Shown: piece by piece, positions 10,126 to 18,313 of the stretch | How positions within the stretch are numbered: position 1 is the stretch's first letter | Layout: every line of letters starts with the position of its first letter | Assembly (NCBI RefSeq): GCF_034298135.1 | Contig: NZ_CP139575.1 | Span: 1,798,001-1,862,000 of the forward strand | Direction: 5' to 3' | Length of the DNA: 64,000 nt | DNA from: Lactobacillus acidophilus | GTDB lineage: Bacteria > Bacillota > Bacilli > Lactobacillales > Lactobacillaceae | The notes under the pieces: generated by a model | The model's database searches: none | What the model was told of the DNA's origin: nothing | What the model saw: the letters and a program-made list of their open reading frames with translations, nothing else | Translations under genes and position numbers: made by a program

Positions 10126-10337
10126 CATGCTCGAAAAAATAACTAAGTATTGTACGGGAAATAATTTGAAAAATAATTAAAAAAGTTTTTATTAACTTTT
10201 TTCTATAAATAAGCCAATTAATATATATAAATGTGTGATTTTAGTATAATAATGTTCATAAGATCACAATGGAGAACGCTGACATCTAGCTTTTAATAAG
10301 TAATAATTTATATAACTTTGTGAAATGATTATTTTTG

Positions 10338-10407
10338 AAAAAGCGGTTTCATTAGCATGATAACAATAAAGATAGCGTTTTGAAAATGTGAAAAATGTGT
10401 TTATAAT
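10338..10407 (+). promoter_or_regulatory. pox promoter with two cre-like (CcpA) sites
   Basis: -35 TTGAAA (10380-10385) and -10 TATAAT (10402-10407) with a 16-nt spacer. AAAAAGCGGTTTCA (10338-10351) and, on the minus strand, TCAAAACGCTATCT (10370-10383) each match 12 of 14 positions of the cre consensus TGWAANCGNTNWCA. The second overlaps the -35. The rest of the 10126-10446 gap is AT-rich with no other feature seen. CcpA repression of pyruvate oxidase is known in other lactobacilli; here it is inferred. Confidence 0.6.
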
Positions 10408-10446
10408 ACATTATAAGAGAATTGAAGTTAAGGAGATGTACTTTAT

Positions 10447-12252
10447 ATGACTAAAATTAATGGTTCTGACGCAATGCTTAAAGTTATTTACGACTGGGGA
10501 ATAGATCATATTTATGGTTTTCCAGGTGGATCTTTTGATTCAAGCATGAATGCTATTTATGACTTTAGAGATAAAATGAAATTTATCGAGGTCCGCCACG
10601 AAGAAGCAGGTGCACTTGCTGCTTCTTCGGAATACAAAGTAACTGGTAAACTGGGTGTATGTTTCGGCTCAGCAGGTCCTGGTGCTGCTCACTTATTTAA
10701 TGGCTTATATGATGCAAAATATGATAAAACACCAATGCTTGCTATCGTTGCTAATGTACCTACTAGCAAACAAGATATTGACTTTTTCCAAGCATTTGAC
10801 GAAGATAAATGGTTCTTGGATGCAAGTGTATGGTGTGCTTCAGCAAAGACACCAGAACTTATTCCTGTATTGACTGATGAAGCTATTCGCCAAGCATATG
10901 CAAGAAAGGGTCCAGCAGTTTTGATCATTCCTAAGGATTACGGATGGCAAAAGATTGAAGATAACTTCCGTGTAAGTAAGAAGGCACAACCAAAGCCTAA
11001 CTATCCAGCTCCAACTGAAACTTCAGTCGAAGAGGCTGTAAAGCTTTTAAAGGAAGCAAAGAATCCTACTATGTACATCGGCGCAGGTGCTAAAGATGCT
11101 GGTGAAGAAGTTAAGGAATTTGCGGAAAAATTCAAAACTCCTATTATGTCATCATACCTAGGTAAAGGCGTGGTTGAAGATAAGTTCCCAGCTTACATTG
11201 GTACTATTGGTCGTATTGGCCCTAAGGCAGCACAAGAAGTTCAAACAGCAACTGACCTGGTTGTTTGGGTAGGTAATAACTCACCATTTTCAGGCTTGTG
11301 GTTCCCTAAGGATGCTAAGGTTATCCAAATCGATGTTGACCCAGGTAAATTTGGTAAGCGTCATTCAACTGATGTTTCAATGCTTGCGGATTCTAAGAAA
11401 GCTCTTCGTGCTCTTATTGAAGAAGGGGAAGAAAGAAGCGAATCACCACTTTATAAAGCAGCTATTGCAGACCGCGAGAACTGGGATGCATGGGAAGATA
11501 GCTTTAAGAATTCTGATGAAATGCCAGTTCGTCCAGAACCTATATGGGATGTTATCAACAAGAAAGCTGATGACAATGCGATTTTTGCAATTGATGTAGG
11601 TAATGTAAATGTTGATTCATGTCGTCTTTTGAATTTACATGATGATCAAAAGTGGACTACTTCTGGTCTTCACGCAACTATGGGTTATGGTGCCCCAGCT
11701 GCTCTTATGGCTGCTACAGTATATCCAGACCGTGAAGTTTGGAACTTAGCCGGTGATGGCGGCTTTGCCATGATGAATCAAGAGCTTTTGACTATGTCAC
11801 GTTACAATATGCATGTTTTAAATGTGGTATTTACTAACGAAACTTTAGGTTATATCGAGGCTGAGCAAGTTGATGAATCTCACCAGCCTTTGTCAGGCGT
11901 TATTATTCCTGATAATAATTGGGCAAAAGTGGCAGAAGGTATGAACGTTAAGGGCGTTGTTGTACGTACTAAAGAAGAATTTGAAAAAGCAGTAGATGAA
12001 TTCAAGCAAATGGATGGTCCAATGCTTATCGATATTAAGTACACTCACAAGATGCCATATTCAACTGAATTGAATTCACTTGATGATCCAGCATTTGTTA
12101 AGAAATATGAAGCTGAAGATTTGAAGCCGTTTAGTTACTTTGCAGAAAAGTATGGCTTGGAAGCTGATGCCGCAACGGGTGCATCTCAACATGAAGGAGA
12201 GCCAGTAGAAGATACAACTCCTGATACAGTTTCAGGTGCATCTCAACACTAA
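10447..12252 (+). CDS. pox: Pyruvate oxidase (TPP/FAD)
   Basis: The enzyme converts pyruvate, phosphate and O2 to acetyl phosphate, CO2 and H2O2. It has 601 residues with the three-domain TPP-enzyme layout. The N-terminal domain has GFPGGSFD and VRHEEAGALAASSEYKVTGK, with the catalytic Glu, then GSAGPGAAHLFNGLYDA. The C-terminal TPP motif starts GDGGFAMMNQELLTM and closes at FTN. The last ~30 residues are a Pro/Glu/Thr-rich tail holding the five residues GASQH twice. AAGGAGAT precedes the ATG. POX is preferred over acetolactate synthase because of close overall resemblance to lactobacillar POX (from memory). Confidence 0.93.
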   Translation: MTKINGSDAMLKVIYDWGIDHIYGFPGGSFDSSMNAIYDFRDKMKFIEVRHEEAGALAASSEYKVTGKLGVCFGSAGPGAAHLFNGLYDAKYDKTPMLAIVANVPTSKQDIDFFQAFDEDKWFLDASVWCASAKTPELIPVLTDEAIRQAYARKGPAVLIIPKDYGWQKIEDNFRVSKKAQPKPNYPAPTETSVEEAVKLLKEAKNPTMYIGAGAKDAGEEVKEFAEKFKTPIMSSYLGKGVVEDKFPAYIGTIGRIGPKAAQEVQTATDLVVWVGNNSPFSGLWFPKDAKVIQIDVDPGKFGKRHSTDVSMLADSKKALRALIEEGEERSESPLYKAAIADRENWDAWEDSFKNSDEMPVRPEPIWDVINKKADDNAIFAIDVGNVNVDSCRLLNLHDDQKWTTSGLHATMGYGAPAALMAATVYPDREVWNLAGDGGFAMMNQELLTMSRYNMHVLNVVFTNETLGYIEAEQVDESHQPLSGVIIPDNNWAKVAEGMNVKGVVVRTKEEFEKAVDEFKQMDGPMLIDIKYTHKMPYSTELNSLDDPAFVKKYEAEDLKPFSYFAEKYGLEADAATGASQHEGEPVEDTTPDTVSGASQH

Positions 12253-12270
12253 TTAAGTTTAGATAATAAT

Positions 12271-12303
12271 AAAAAATCGAGACAATATGTCCCGATTTTT
12301 TTA
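12271..12303 (+). terminator. Terminator after pox
   Basis: AAATCGAGACA / TGTCCCGATTT stem with one mismatch and a short loop, followed by a T-run. Confidence 0.75.
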
Positions 12304-12315
12304 TTGTCTGAAAAT

Positions 12316-12329
12316 ATTTCCTGGGAAAA
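12316..12329 (+). other. Noc-binding-site-like motif
   Basis: ATTTCCTGGGAAAA matches the B. subtilis NBS consensus ATTTCCCGGGAAAT at 12 of 14 positions. It is intergenic, between pox and gnd. Confidence 0.45.
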
Positions 12330-12468
12330 TGTTTGTGAAACACTCGTGGGTAATAACAAAATAGTTATTAACTATGCCGAAAATTAAAACTTTTCATTTC
12401 GCTTTTTTCTATACTAAAACGTATAATAATAATTGATGAATTTTGATTAAATGGAGGACGTTAAAGAT

Positions 12469-13872
12469 ATGCAACAATTCGGCGTTATCGGTTTGTCCGT
12501 TATGGGCAAGAATCTTGCTTTAAACGTTAGAAATCATGGTTTTTCAGTTTCAGGTTATTCAATTGATAAACCTGAAGTTGATGCCTTGGCAAAATATGAA
12601 GATGACAAATTAAAGCCTTGTTATACATTGGAAGAATTTGTTAACTCACTTGAAAAGCCACGTAAAATTTTGATCCAAATTATGGCTGGTGATCCAGTTG
12701 ATCAAACTTTACATAAATTACTCCCTCTTTTGGATAAAGGCGATATTGTTATCGATGGTGGTAATTCAAACTATCACGATACTAATCGTCGTTACCATGA
12801 AATGGAAAAACATGGTATTCATTTCATCGGTATGGGTGTTTCTGGTGGAGAAGAAGGTGCCTTAAATGGCCCAGCACTGATGCCAGGTGGGGATGAAGAA
12901 GCATATAAAGAAGTTGCTCCAATTCTTGAAGCTATTGCTGCTAAAAATAAAGATGGTAAGCCATGTGTAAGCTACATGGGCCCTGAAGGTGCAGGTCACT
13001 ATGTAAAGATGGTCCACAATGGTATTGAATATGCCATCATGCAAGAATTTTCAGAAGTTTACAGCTTGCTTCGTGATGTTGCTCATAAGAGTAATGGTGA
13101 AATGTCAGAAATCTTTGATAAGTGGAATCACAGCGTAGTAGAAGCATATTTAAGTGAAATCACTTCAAAGGTTTTGAAGCAAGAAGATGATCTTACTCCA
13201 GATCATATAATTGATCACATTTTAAACGTTGCTTCATATAAGGGTACTGGTAACTGGACTCTTGAAGATGGTGTAGCTCTTGGTGCACCAGTCACTGTTA
13301 TTGCTGAAGCAGTTATGGCACGTTTCATGAGTAAGCAAACTCATTTGGCACTTAAGAGTGGTATTAAGCCAACTGAATTTAAATATGATGGTGAAATTCC
13401 TGACGATTTAGTTGATGAATTTGGTAAAACTTTGCAATTAGCACAAGCTGTTGCATATGCTCAAGGTTTCCAAGAATTAACTATGGCTGCTAAAGCTTAT
13501 GATTGGGATCTTAGATATAAGTCAATTGCTCAAGGTTGGGAAGCAGGTTGTATTATTCGTTCTGCAATGCTTAAGGATATTGAAGATGCTTACGCAGATG
13601 GCAAAGAACTCACCAACTTATTTGAAGATGGCTACTTTAGAAAGCTAATGGAAGACAATCTTCCAGCATTAAGAAAATCAGTTGAATTTGCTACTAAGGC
13701 AGGCGTTCCAACTCCAACTTTAAGTGCAGCACTCAACTACTTAGAATCAATTTTTAATCCAAAATTGCCAGCTAACATGATCCAAGGTCAACGTGACTAC
13801 TTCGGTGCTCATACTTACCAAAGAAATGATCGTGAAGGTGTATATCATACTGAATGGTATGAAGAAAAATAA
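12469..13872 (+). CDS. gnd: 6-phosphogluconate dehydrogenase, decarboxylating
   Basis: This pentose-phosphate enzyme converts 6-phosphogluconate to ribulose 5-phosphate with NADPH. It has 467 residues from the ATG at 12469, which has TGGAGGA 11 nt upstream. The in-frame ATG at 12451 overlaps that Shine-Dalgarno and is rejected. Motifs: dinucleotide fold GVIGLSVMGKNLALN, GGNSNYHDTNRR, substrate loop GVSGGEEGALNGPALMPGG, and catalytic Lys/His/Asn in GHYVKMVHNGIEY. The C-terminal tail FGAHTYQRNDREGVYHTEW is typical. A TATAAT at 12422-12427 is a likely -10. Confidence 0.97.
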   Translation: MQQFGVIGLSVMGKNLALNVRNHGFSVSGYSIDKPEVDALAKYEDDKLKPCYTLEEFVNSLEKPRKILIQIMAGDPVDQTLHKLLPLLDKGDIVIDGGNSNYHDTNRRYHEMEKHGIHFIGMGVSGGEEGALNGPALMPGGDEEAYKEVAPILEAIAAKNKDGKPCVSYMGPEGAGHYVKMVHNGIEYAIMQEFSEVYSLLRDVAHKSNGEMSEIFDKWNHSVVEAYLSEITSKVLKQEDDLTPDHIIDHILNVASYKGTGNWTLEDGVALGAPVTVIAEAVMARFMSKQTHLALKSGIKPTEFKYDGEIPDDLVDEFGKTLQLAQAVAYAQGFQELTMAAKAYDWDLRYKSIAQGWEAGCIIRSAMLKDIEDAYADGKELTNLFEDGYFRKLMEDNLPALRKSVEFATKAGVPTPTLSAALNYLESIFNPKLPANMIQGQRDYFGAHTYQRNDREGVYHTEWYEEK

Positions 13873-13888
13873 GGTTTCATGTGAAACT
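13873..13888. other. parS-like centromere site (ParB)
   Basis: GGTTTCATGTGAAACT matches parS TGTTTCACGTGAAACA at 13 of 16 positions, with intact GTTTCA/TGAAAC arms. It directly follows the gnd stop, about 9 kb from oriC, where parS sites cluster in Firmicutes. Confidence 0.6.
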
Positions 13889-13891
13889 AAG

Positions 13892-13926
13892 AAAGTCAGT
13901 TAGATTAATTCTAGCTGGCTTTTTGT
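13892..13926 (+). terminator. Terminator after gnd
   Basis: AAAGTCAGTTAGA (13892-13904) pairs with TCTAGCTGGCTTT (13910-13922) including G-T pairs, followed by TTTGTTG. Confidence 0.8.
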
Positions 13927-13966
13927 TGTACAATAAAAACGACATATTTTTTGAGGAGAGAAACGC

Positions 13967-15526
13967 ATGAAGGATGAAGGAAATAAAACAAATATAAGGC
14001 TACTTTTACAGGCCATAATTGTGGGGATTTGTACCGGTATAGTAGTGGGAATATTTAGATTTGGTATTGAAAAAACATCGGATTTTTGGCTTCATTTATT
14101 TGAACTAGCACATCAAAATCCAGTCTGGTTTATTGCTATAATTGTTGGATTTATTATGATAGCGGTAATCGCCGGCTACTTTGTTAAACAATATCCACAT
14201 GTTGGTGGATCTGGTATTCCAGAAGTTAAATTACAGTTACAAGGAAAATTATCACTACACTGGTTTCCAATTTTATGGAGAAAATTAATTGGTGGTATTT
14301 TAGTTATTGGAACTGGGTTGTTTTTAGGGCCAGAAGGGCCATCACTTCAATTGGGTTCATCAATTGGACAAGGTGTAGGACAAGGCTTTAAGCAGAATAA
14401 ATTAAATTCACGTGTTTTATTAGCTACAGGAGCTTCAAGCGGTTTATCTGCAGCCTTTGGTGCTCCACTTAGTGGATCCTTGTTTGTACTTGAAGAAGTC
14501 TTTCATAATTTCTCTCCAATAGTTTGGATGAATGCATTAGCTGGTGCGATTGCTTCTAATTTTGTTGTATCGAATTTGTTTGGTCTTCATCATGCACTAG
14601 CAATTCCATATAATCATTCGTTTCCAATAAATTTGTATTGGCATTTGTTGATTTTAGGTATCATATTAGGCTTGCTAGGACATCTTTATAAAGTGGGATT
14701 ATTTGGAGTAAAAAAATTATATGCCCAAATCACCTTTTTACCTAAATGGCTATATGGAATTATTCCCTTGGCAATATTAATTCCGATTGCATATTATTGG
14801 CCATTAATTACTGGACCAGGTAATCGTTTAATTTTAAGTTTGCCGCACATGATTACTAAAACCGGATGGGGATTAATTGGACTTTTAACATTTTATTATG
14901 TACTGCGAATTGTATTTTCAATTGTATCCTATGATTCTGGCTTACCAAGTGGTATTTTCTTGCCAATTTTAACAATGGGTGCTTTAATTGGTGCTACTTA
15001 TGGTTTATTTATGGCGCAGCTTGGTTTACTACCACAAAAGTTGGTGGTAAATTTGATTATTTTCTCCATGGCTGGCTATTTTGCCGCAATTATTAGAGCA
15101 CCGTTTACTGCAATTATTTTAATTACCGAAATGGTAGGCTCATTACTTCATTTGATGCCATTAGCAGTAGTAGCGTTTATTGCATTACTTGTAGACGAGC
15201 TTTTAGGTGGCAAGCCTATTTATGGCCTTTTAGCAGCTGCTATGGATACAAATAGTGATCATAAGACTGATTATACTGGGGTGGCTGATCAAATGGTTCT
15301 ACCGGTGTATGAAAGCAGTAAGCTGGTAGACAAAAAGGTGGCTGATATTAAATGGCCAGAAGATACTAGAATTAGAACAATCCGTCGTGACAATGATGAG
15401 ATCATTCCAACCGGAAAGACGATTATTCGGGGTGGAGACATGCTTATTTTAGAATTTGATTCAAGCCAACGTGGTAGAGTTTATAGCGAGATGAAGAAAC
15501 TACAAGGAGTTGAGCTTGACGGATAA
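13967..15526 (+). CDS. ClC-family H+/Cl- antiporter with C-terminal TrkA-C domain
   Basis: This is a chloride/proton exchanger of the cytoplasmic membrane, usually linked to acid resistance. It has 519 residues and about 10-12 membrane segments. The ClC filter motifs are all present: GSGIP, GPEGP (the E of the GxEGP gating glutamate is kept) and GIFLP. The last ~75 residues (about 440-515) form a RCK/TrkA-C-like ligand domain, with KKVADIKWPEDTRIRTIRR and MLILEFD. The start has GAGGAGAG 8-9 nt upstream. Confidence 0.92.
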   Translation: MKDEGNKTNIRLLLQAIIVGICTGIVVGIFRFGIEKTSDFWLHLFELAHQNPVWFIAIIVGFIMIAVIAGYFVKQYPHVGGSGIPEVKLQLQGKLSLHWFPILWRKLIGGILVIGTGLFLGPEGPSLQLGSSIGQGVGQGFKQNKLNSRVLLATGASSGLSAAFGAPLSGSLFVLEEVFHNFSPIVWMNALAGAIASNFVVSNLFGLHHALAIPYNHSFPINLYWHLLILGIILGLLGHLYKVGLFGVKKLYAQITFLPKWLYGIIPLAILIPIAYYWPLITGPGNRLILSLPHMITKTGWGLIGLLTFYYVLRIVFSIVSYDSGLPSGIFLPILTMGALIGATYGLFMAQLGLLPQKLVVNLIIFSMAGYFAAIIRAPFTAIILITEMVGSLLHLMPLAVVAFIALLVDELLGGKPIYGLLAAAMDTNSDHKTDYTGVADQMVLPVYESSKLVDKKVADIKWPEDTRIRTIRRDNDEIIPTGKTIIRGGDMLILEFDSSQRGRVYSEMKKLQGVELDG

Positions 15527-15553
15527 ACGAAACAATAGAAGAGAGGGATATAT

Positions 15554-16657
15554 TTGAATAATTTGGTACAGATCACTCTTAATGCGGACCAGGAACAATA
15601 TAATATTGGGGATGATGAAAGCATTACTTTTATCGATGCCAGTTCATACTATATTGGAAAAATAATTGCGAAAAAGCATGGTTGGCTAACATTGGAGTCC
15701 GTGGATCAAGATGGTAATCTGGGTGGAATTGTTTTTATTAAAGAAGATCAGATTGCCAAAATTGAGAATGAAACGCCAATGCTTCATTATTTTGCAATTA
15801 CTAATATAAAAGATCCGTTCCACATGAAACAATCAAATCAATCTGTATTAAATTGGGATTTTACTAACCTTTATGATCTCTTGGTTAACATTACGGATGC
15901 ACGTCCGTTTATTACCGTTGAAGTAAATAATGGTACAACCTATACCGGTGTAATTACTCAACTGGATAAAAATGAAGTGAGAATTTTAGAACGTAATGGT
16001 AATATGTTAGATCAATATCCAACCGTTATTCCGCTTAAAGATATTGTATGTCTTGATGCAAATAGTATTGATAATTATCTTTTTTTACAATATTTAAAAC
16101 GTAAGGGAAATTACAACAATAAGTTAGAATTAGTAGAAATTTATTTTAATTATACGTTCGACGATCAATTTGGTAATTTTGCTATTGGTAAGATTCTTAA
16201 ATACGATGAAGAAAACTTGATTCTTGAGAGTTTGAATGAACTTGGACAAGTAGAATCGATTGCCGTTATTTCACGAAAACATATCTCACATATAACTGAA
16301 GAGTCCGATCGACTAAATTATTTTAATTACTTAATTAAATGGCAAAAAAAGAATAATAGCTTTGATCCAGATTATTTAGAACACTCAATTAATTTAAGTG
16401 GAGAAATCAAATCTCCAGCTGAAATAATTGAGGAGTGGCCACATGATCGAGTAATTAAAATTTGTGATTCAATCTATCATTATCCAGATCGATTAGGCTT
16501 AGTGGTTGATCGTAATACTGAAAGCTTTGATTTGAGAATTTTGACCGAATATAATTTAGGCGATATAAGTGATCATGAGTATGATGATTTAATTAGCGTT
16601 GATCTCGCTGGTAGCGATATGATTAAAATGCAACGTTTTATCGAATATGACGGTTAA
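15554..16657 (+). CDS. Hypothetical protein with four internal beta-barrel-like repeats
   Basis: Not recognised. It has 367 residues, no signal peptide or membrane segment, and is acidic. By eye, four ~50-residue units align. They start near residue 33 (YIGKIIAKKHGWLTLESV), 130 (YTGVITQLDKNEVRILE), 210 (AIGKILKYDEENLILESL) and 315 (LGLVVDRNTESFDLRIL). The pattern is xGxI, about 7 residues, LxLxS, a D/N-G turn, an I/V-rich strand, then a hydrophobic Y/F-rich helix. This suggests duplicated small beta barrels (Sm/SH3-like). The start is TTG with AGAGAGGGA upstream. It sits 27 nt after clcA. Confidence 0.75.
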   Translation: MNNLVQITLNADQEQYNIGDDESITFIDASSYYIGKIIAKKHGWLTLESVDQDGNLGGIVFIKEDQIAKIENETPMLHYFAITNIKDPFHMKQSNQSVLNWDFTNLYDLLVNITDARPFITVEVNNGTTYTGVITQLDKNEVRILERNGNMLDQYPTVIPLKDIVCLDANSIDNYLFLQYLKRKGNYNNKLELVEIYFNYTFDDQFGNFAIGKILKYDEENLILESLNELGQVESIAVISRKHISHITEESDRLNYFNYLIKWQKKNNSFDPDYLEHSINLSGEIKSPAEIIEEWPHDRVIKICDSIYHYPDRLGLVVDRNTESFDLRILTEYNLGDISDHEYDDLISVDLAGSDMIKMQRFIEYDG

Positions 16658-16717
16658 ATAATTTGTCAGATATTCAAGAATTTTTATATAATTTAGGAAA
16701 CGAAAGGAAGATGTTCT

Positions 16718-16867
16718 ATGGGATTAACATTTGACAACCCTAACAATTTACAAAAGATGCTTGATCGTTTTGCAACCGTTCCAGATCCAAAAAAAACACC
16801 AAAGCATAAGGATCCGGAAGAATTGCTAAATAAAGATTCAAAGGATAAAAAGAAAAAAGATAAGTAA
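16718..16867 (+). CDS. Small conserved-looking protein (49 aa), unknown function
   Basis: Begins MGLTFDNPNNLQKMLDRFAT, then VPDPKKTPKHKDPEELLNKD and a lysine-rich tail. AAAGGAAG is 7 nt before the ATG and a perfect terminator follows the stop, so it is a real gene. It resembles short Lactobacillales proteins annotated as SPJ_0845 family (from memory, uncertain). It is likely soluble and charged. Confidence 0.75.
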   Translation: MGLTFDNPNNLQKMLDRFATVPDPKKTPKHKDPEELLNKDSKDKKKKDK

Positions 16868-16872
16868 ATAAA

Positions 16873-16904
16873 AAAGCAGATTGTAAGTGCAATCTGCTTT
16901 TTCT
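16873..16904 (+). terminator. Terminator after the 49-aa gene
   Basis: AAAGCAGATTG / CAATCTGCTTT perfect 11-bp stem, 6-nt loop, then T-run. Confidence 0.9.
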
Positions 16905-16929
16905 CTAGAAATTTAAGGGGTTAAAAGAT

Positions 16930-17583
16930 ATGAAGAAACATTCACCAATTGGCTGTATTAGTAAGGCGGGTTTATTTTCAAAGTTACCACATAAAATGCT
17001 TGAAAAAATAGCTCCGATTTCTACACATCAAGAATATTTTGAAAAAGGTAGCTTTATCCGTCAGCCGGGCGATGGTAAGAATGGAATGATGTTCGTAGAC
17101 AAAGGTAGTGCTAAAATCTATAATTTAAATCGTGATGGTAAAGAAACTGTCTTAGGAGTTTTGAATAAAGGTGACTATGATGGACAACAGAATTTATTTC
17201 AAGATGATAGTCATGAGAATTTTATTCAAGCTTTGCAGGATACTTATATTTGTTCCATTAGTCGCGCTGACTTTCAAAGGCTGCTTAAGGATACACCAGA
17301 TTTAACTTTAAACTTGCTTAATAACTTTGGTGAGAAATTAGTAGCAATAGAAACTAATTCAGTTCGCAGAAATTCAATGAATGCTAAAGATCGTTTAATG
17401 GATTATTTAGTTGAACAAAGTCAAAAGAATGGAGCGACTAAATTTACTTTACCTTTGAAAAAGAAAGATTTAGCGAGTTATTTGGGAACAAGCCCTGAGA
17501 CTTTAAGTAGGCAGTTAAAATCATTGGAAAAAGAAGGAAAAATAAAAGTCAATCGTCGAGAAATCACCATTGTTAAGGACTAG
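16930..17583 (+). CDS. Crp/Fnr-family transcriptional regulator
   Basis: 217 residues. The N-terminal cyclic-nucleotide-binding-like barrel is at about 20-130 (GSFIRQPGDGKNGMMFVDKGSAKIY). The C-terminal winged helix-turn-helix is at about 180-210 (KKDLASYLGTSPETLSRQLKSLEKEGKI). There is one Cys near the N-terminus (ISPIGC-type region HSPIGCISKAGLF) and another at about 109, with no Fe-S Cys cluster, so it is not a classical FNR. The ligand is unknown. The AIM24 gene follows after 15 nt and may be cotranscribed. Confidence 0.9.
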   Translation: MKKHSPIGCISKAGLFSKLPHKMLEKIAPISTHQEYFEKGSFIRQPGDGKNGMMFVDKGSAKIYNLNRDGKETVLGVLNKGDYDGQQNLFQDDSHENFIQALQDTYICSISRADFQRLLKDTPDLTLNLLNNFGEKLVAIETNSVRRNSMNAKDRLMDYLVEQSQKNGATKFTLPLKKKDLASYLGTSPETLSRQLKSLEKEGKIKVNRREITIVKD

Positions 17584-17598
17584 TAACTGGAGAAAAAT

Positions 17599-18312
17599 AT
17601 GAGTGATAACCGTATGAATTATAGTATTGATAAGCAAATGCAGTTCCCATTAGTTGATATTGAGCTTGAACCGGGTGAAAAGGTATTTATTCAACGTGGA
17701 AGCATGGTTTATCATTCAACTAGTATCAAGTTAAATACTAAAGTAAATGGAACAGGTTCAGGAATCGGTAAATTGATTCGTGCAGTTGGACGTTCAATCA
17801 CCTCAGGAGAGAGCTTTTGGATCACTGAAGCACAAGCAAGCCGAACTACGGGCAAGTTGGCAATTGCACCGGCTTTACCAGGTGAAGTTTTACCATTAAA
17901 ACTTGGAAAAGAGCAATATCGCATTAATGATGGGAAATTTTTAGCTATGGACGGCTCTGCCAGCTATTCTATGAAGAAACAATCGGTTGGTAGAGCAATC
18001 TTTTCAGGAACTGGCGGCTTTTTTGTAATGACTACTAGCGGTGAAGGAACAGTATTATGTAACGCATATGGTTCAATTAAGAAAATTACACTAAATAATG
18101 ATGAAATTACCATTGATAATAATCATGTAGTTGCCTGGTCAACAGGGCTTGATTATGATATTCATTTTGATAATGGCTTTATTCAATCGATTGGAACCGG
18201 CGAGGGGATTGTTAATACTTTCAAAGGTAGTGGTGAAGTGTATATTCAAAGCCTTAATTTAGAAACTTTTGCCGGCATTTTGGATGAATTAATTCCTGGT
18301 AATGAAAAATAA
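17599..18312 (+). CDS. AIM24 / TIGR00266 family protein
   Basis: 237 residues with the Gly-rich beta-stranded repeat pattern of the AIM24 family: ELEPGEKVFIQRGSMVYHS, GSGIGKLIRAVGRSITSGES, FSGTGGFFVMTTSGEGTV and FKGSGEVYIQSLN. The family's molecular role is unclear. Its stop is one base from the stop of the converging YdcF gene. Confidence 0.88.
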   Translation: MSDNRMNYSIDKQMQFPLVDIELEPGEKVFIQRGSMVYHSTSIKLNTKVNGTGSGIGKLIRAVGRSITSGESFWITEAQASRTTGKLAIAPALPGEVLPLKLGKEQYRINDGKFLAMDGSASYSMKKQSVGRAIFSGTGGFFVMTTSGEGTVLCNAYGSIKKITLNNDEITIDNNHVVAWSTGLDYDIHFDNGFIQSIGTGEGIVNTFKGSGEVYIQSLNLETFAGILDELIPGNEK

Positions 18313-18313
18313 T

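Noticed and set aside
10145..10158. ATTGTACGGGAAAT as a Noc-like site
   Set aside because: Only the right arm matches.
12334..12350. GTTTGTGAAACA near gnd as a parS site
   Set aside because: The left arm is incomplete; only a half site.
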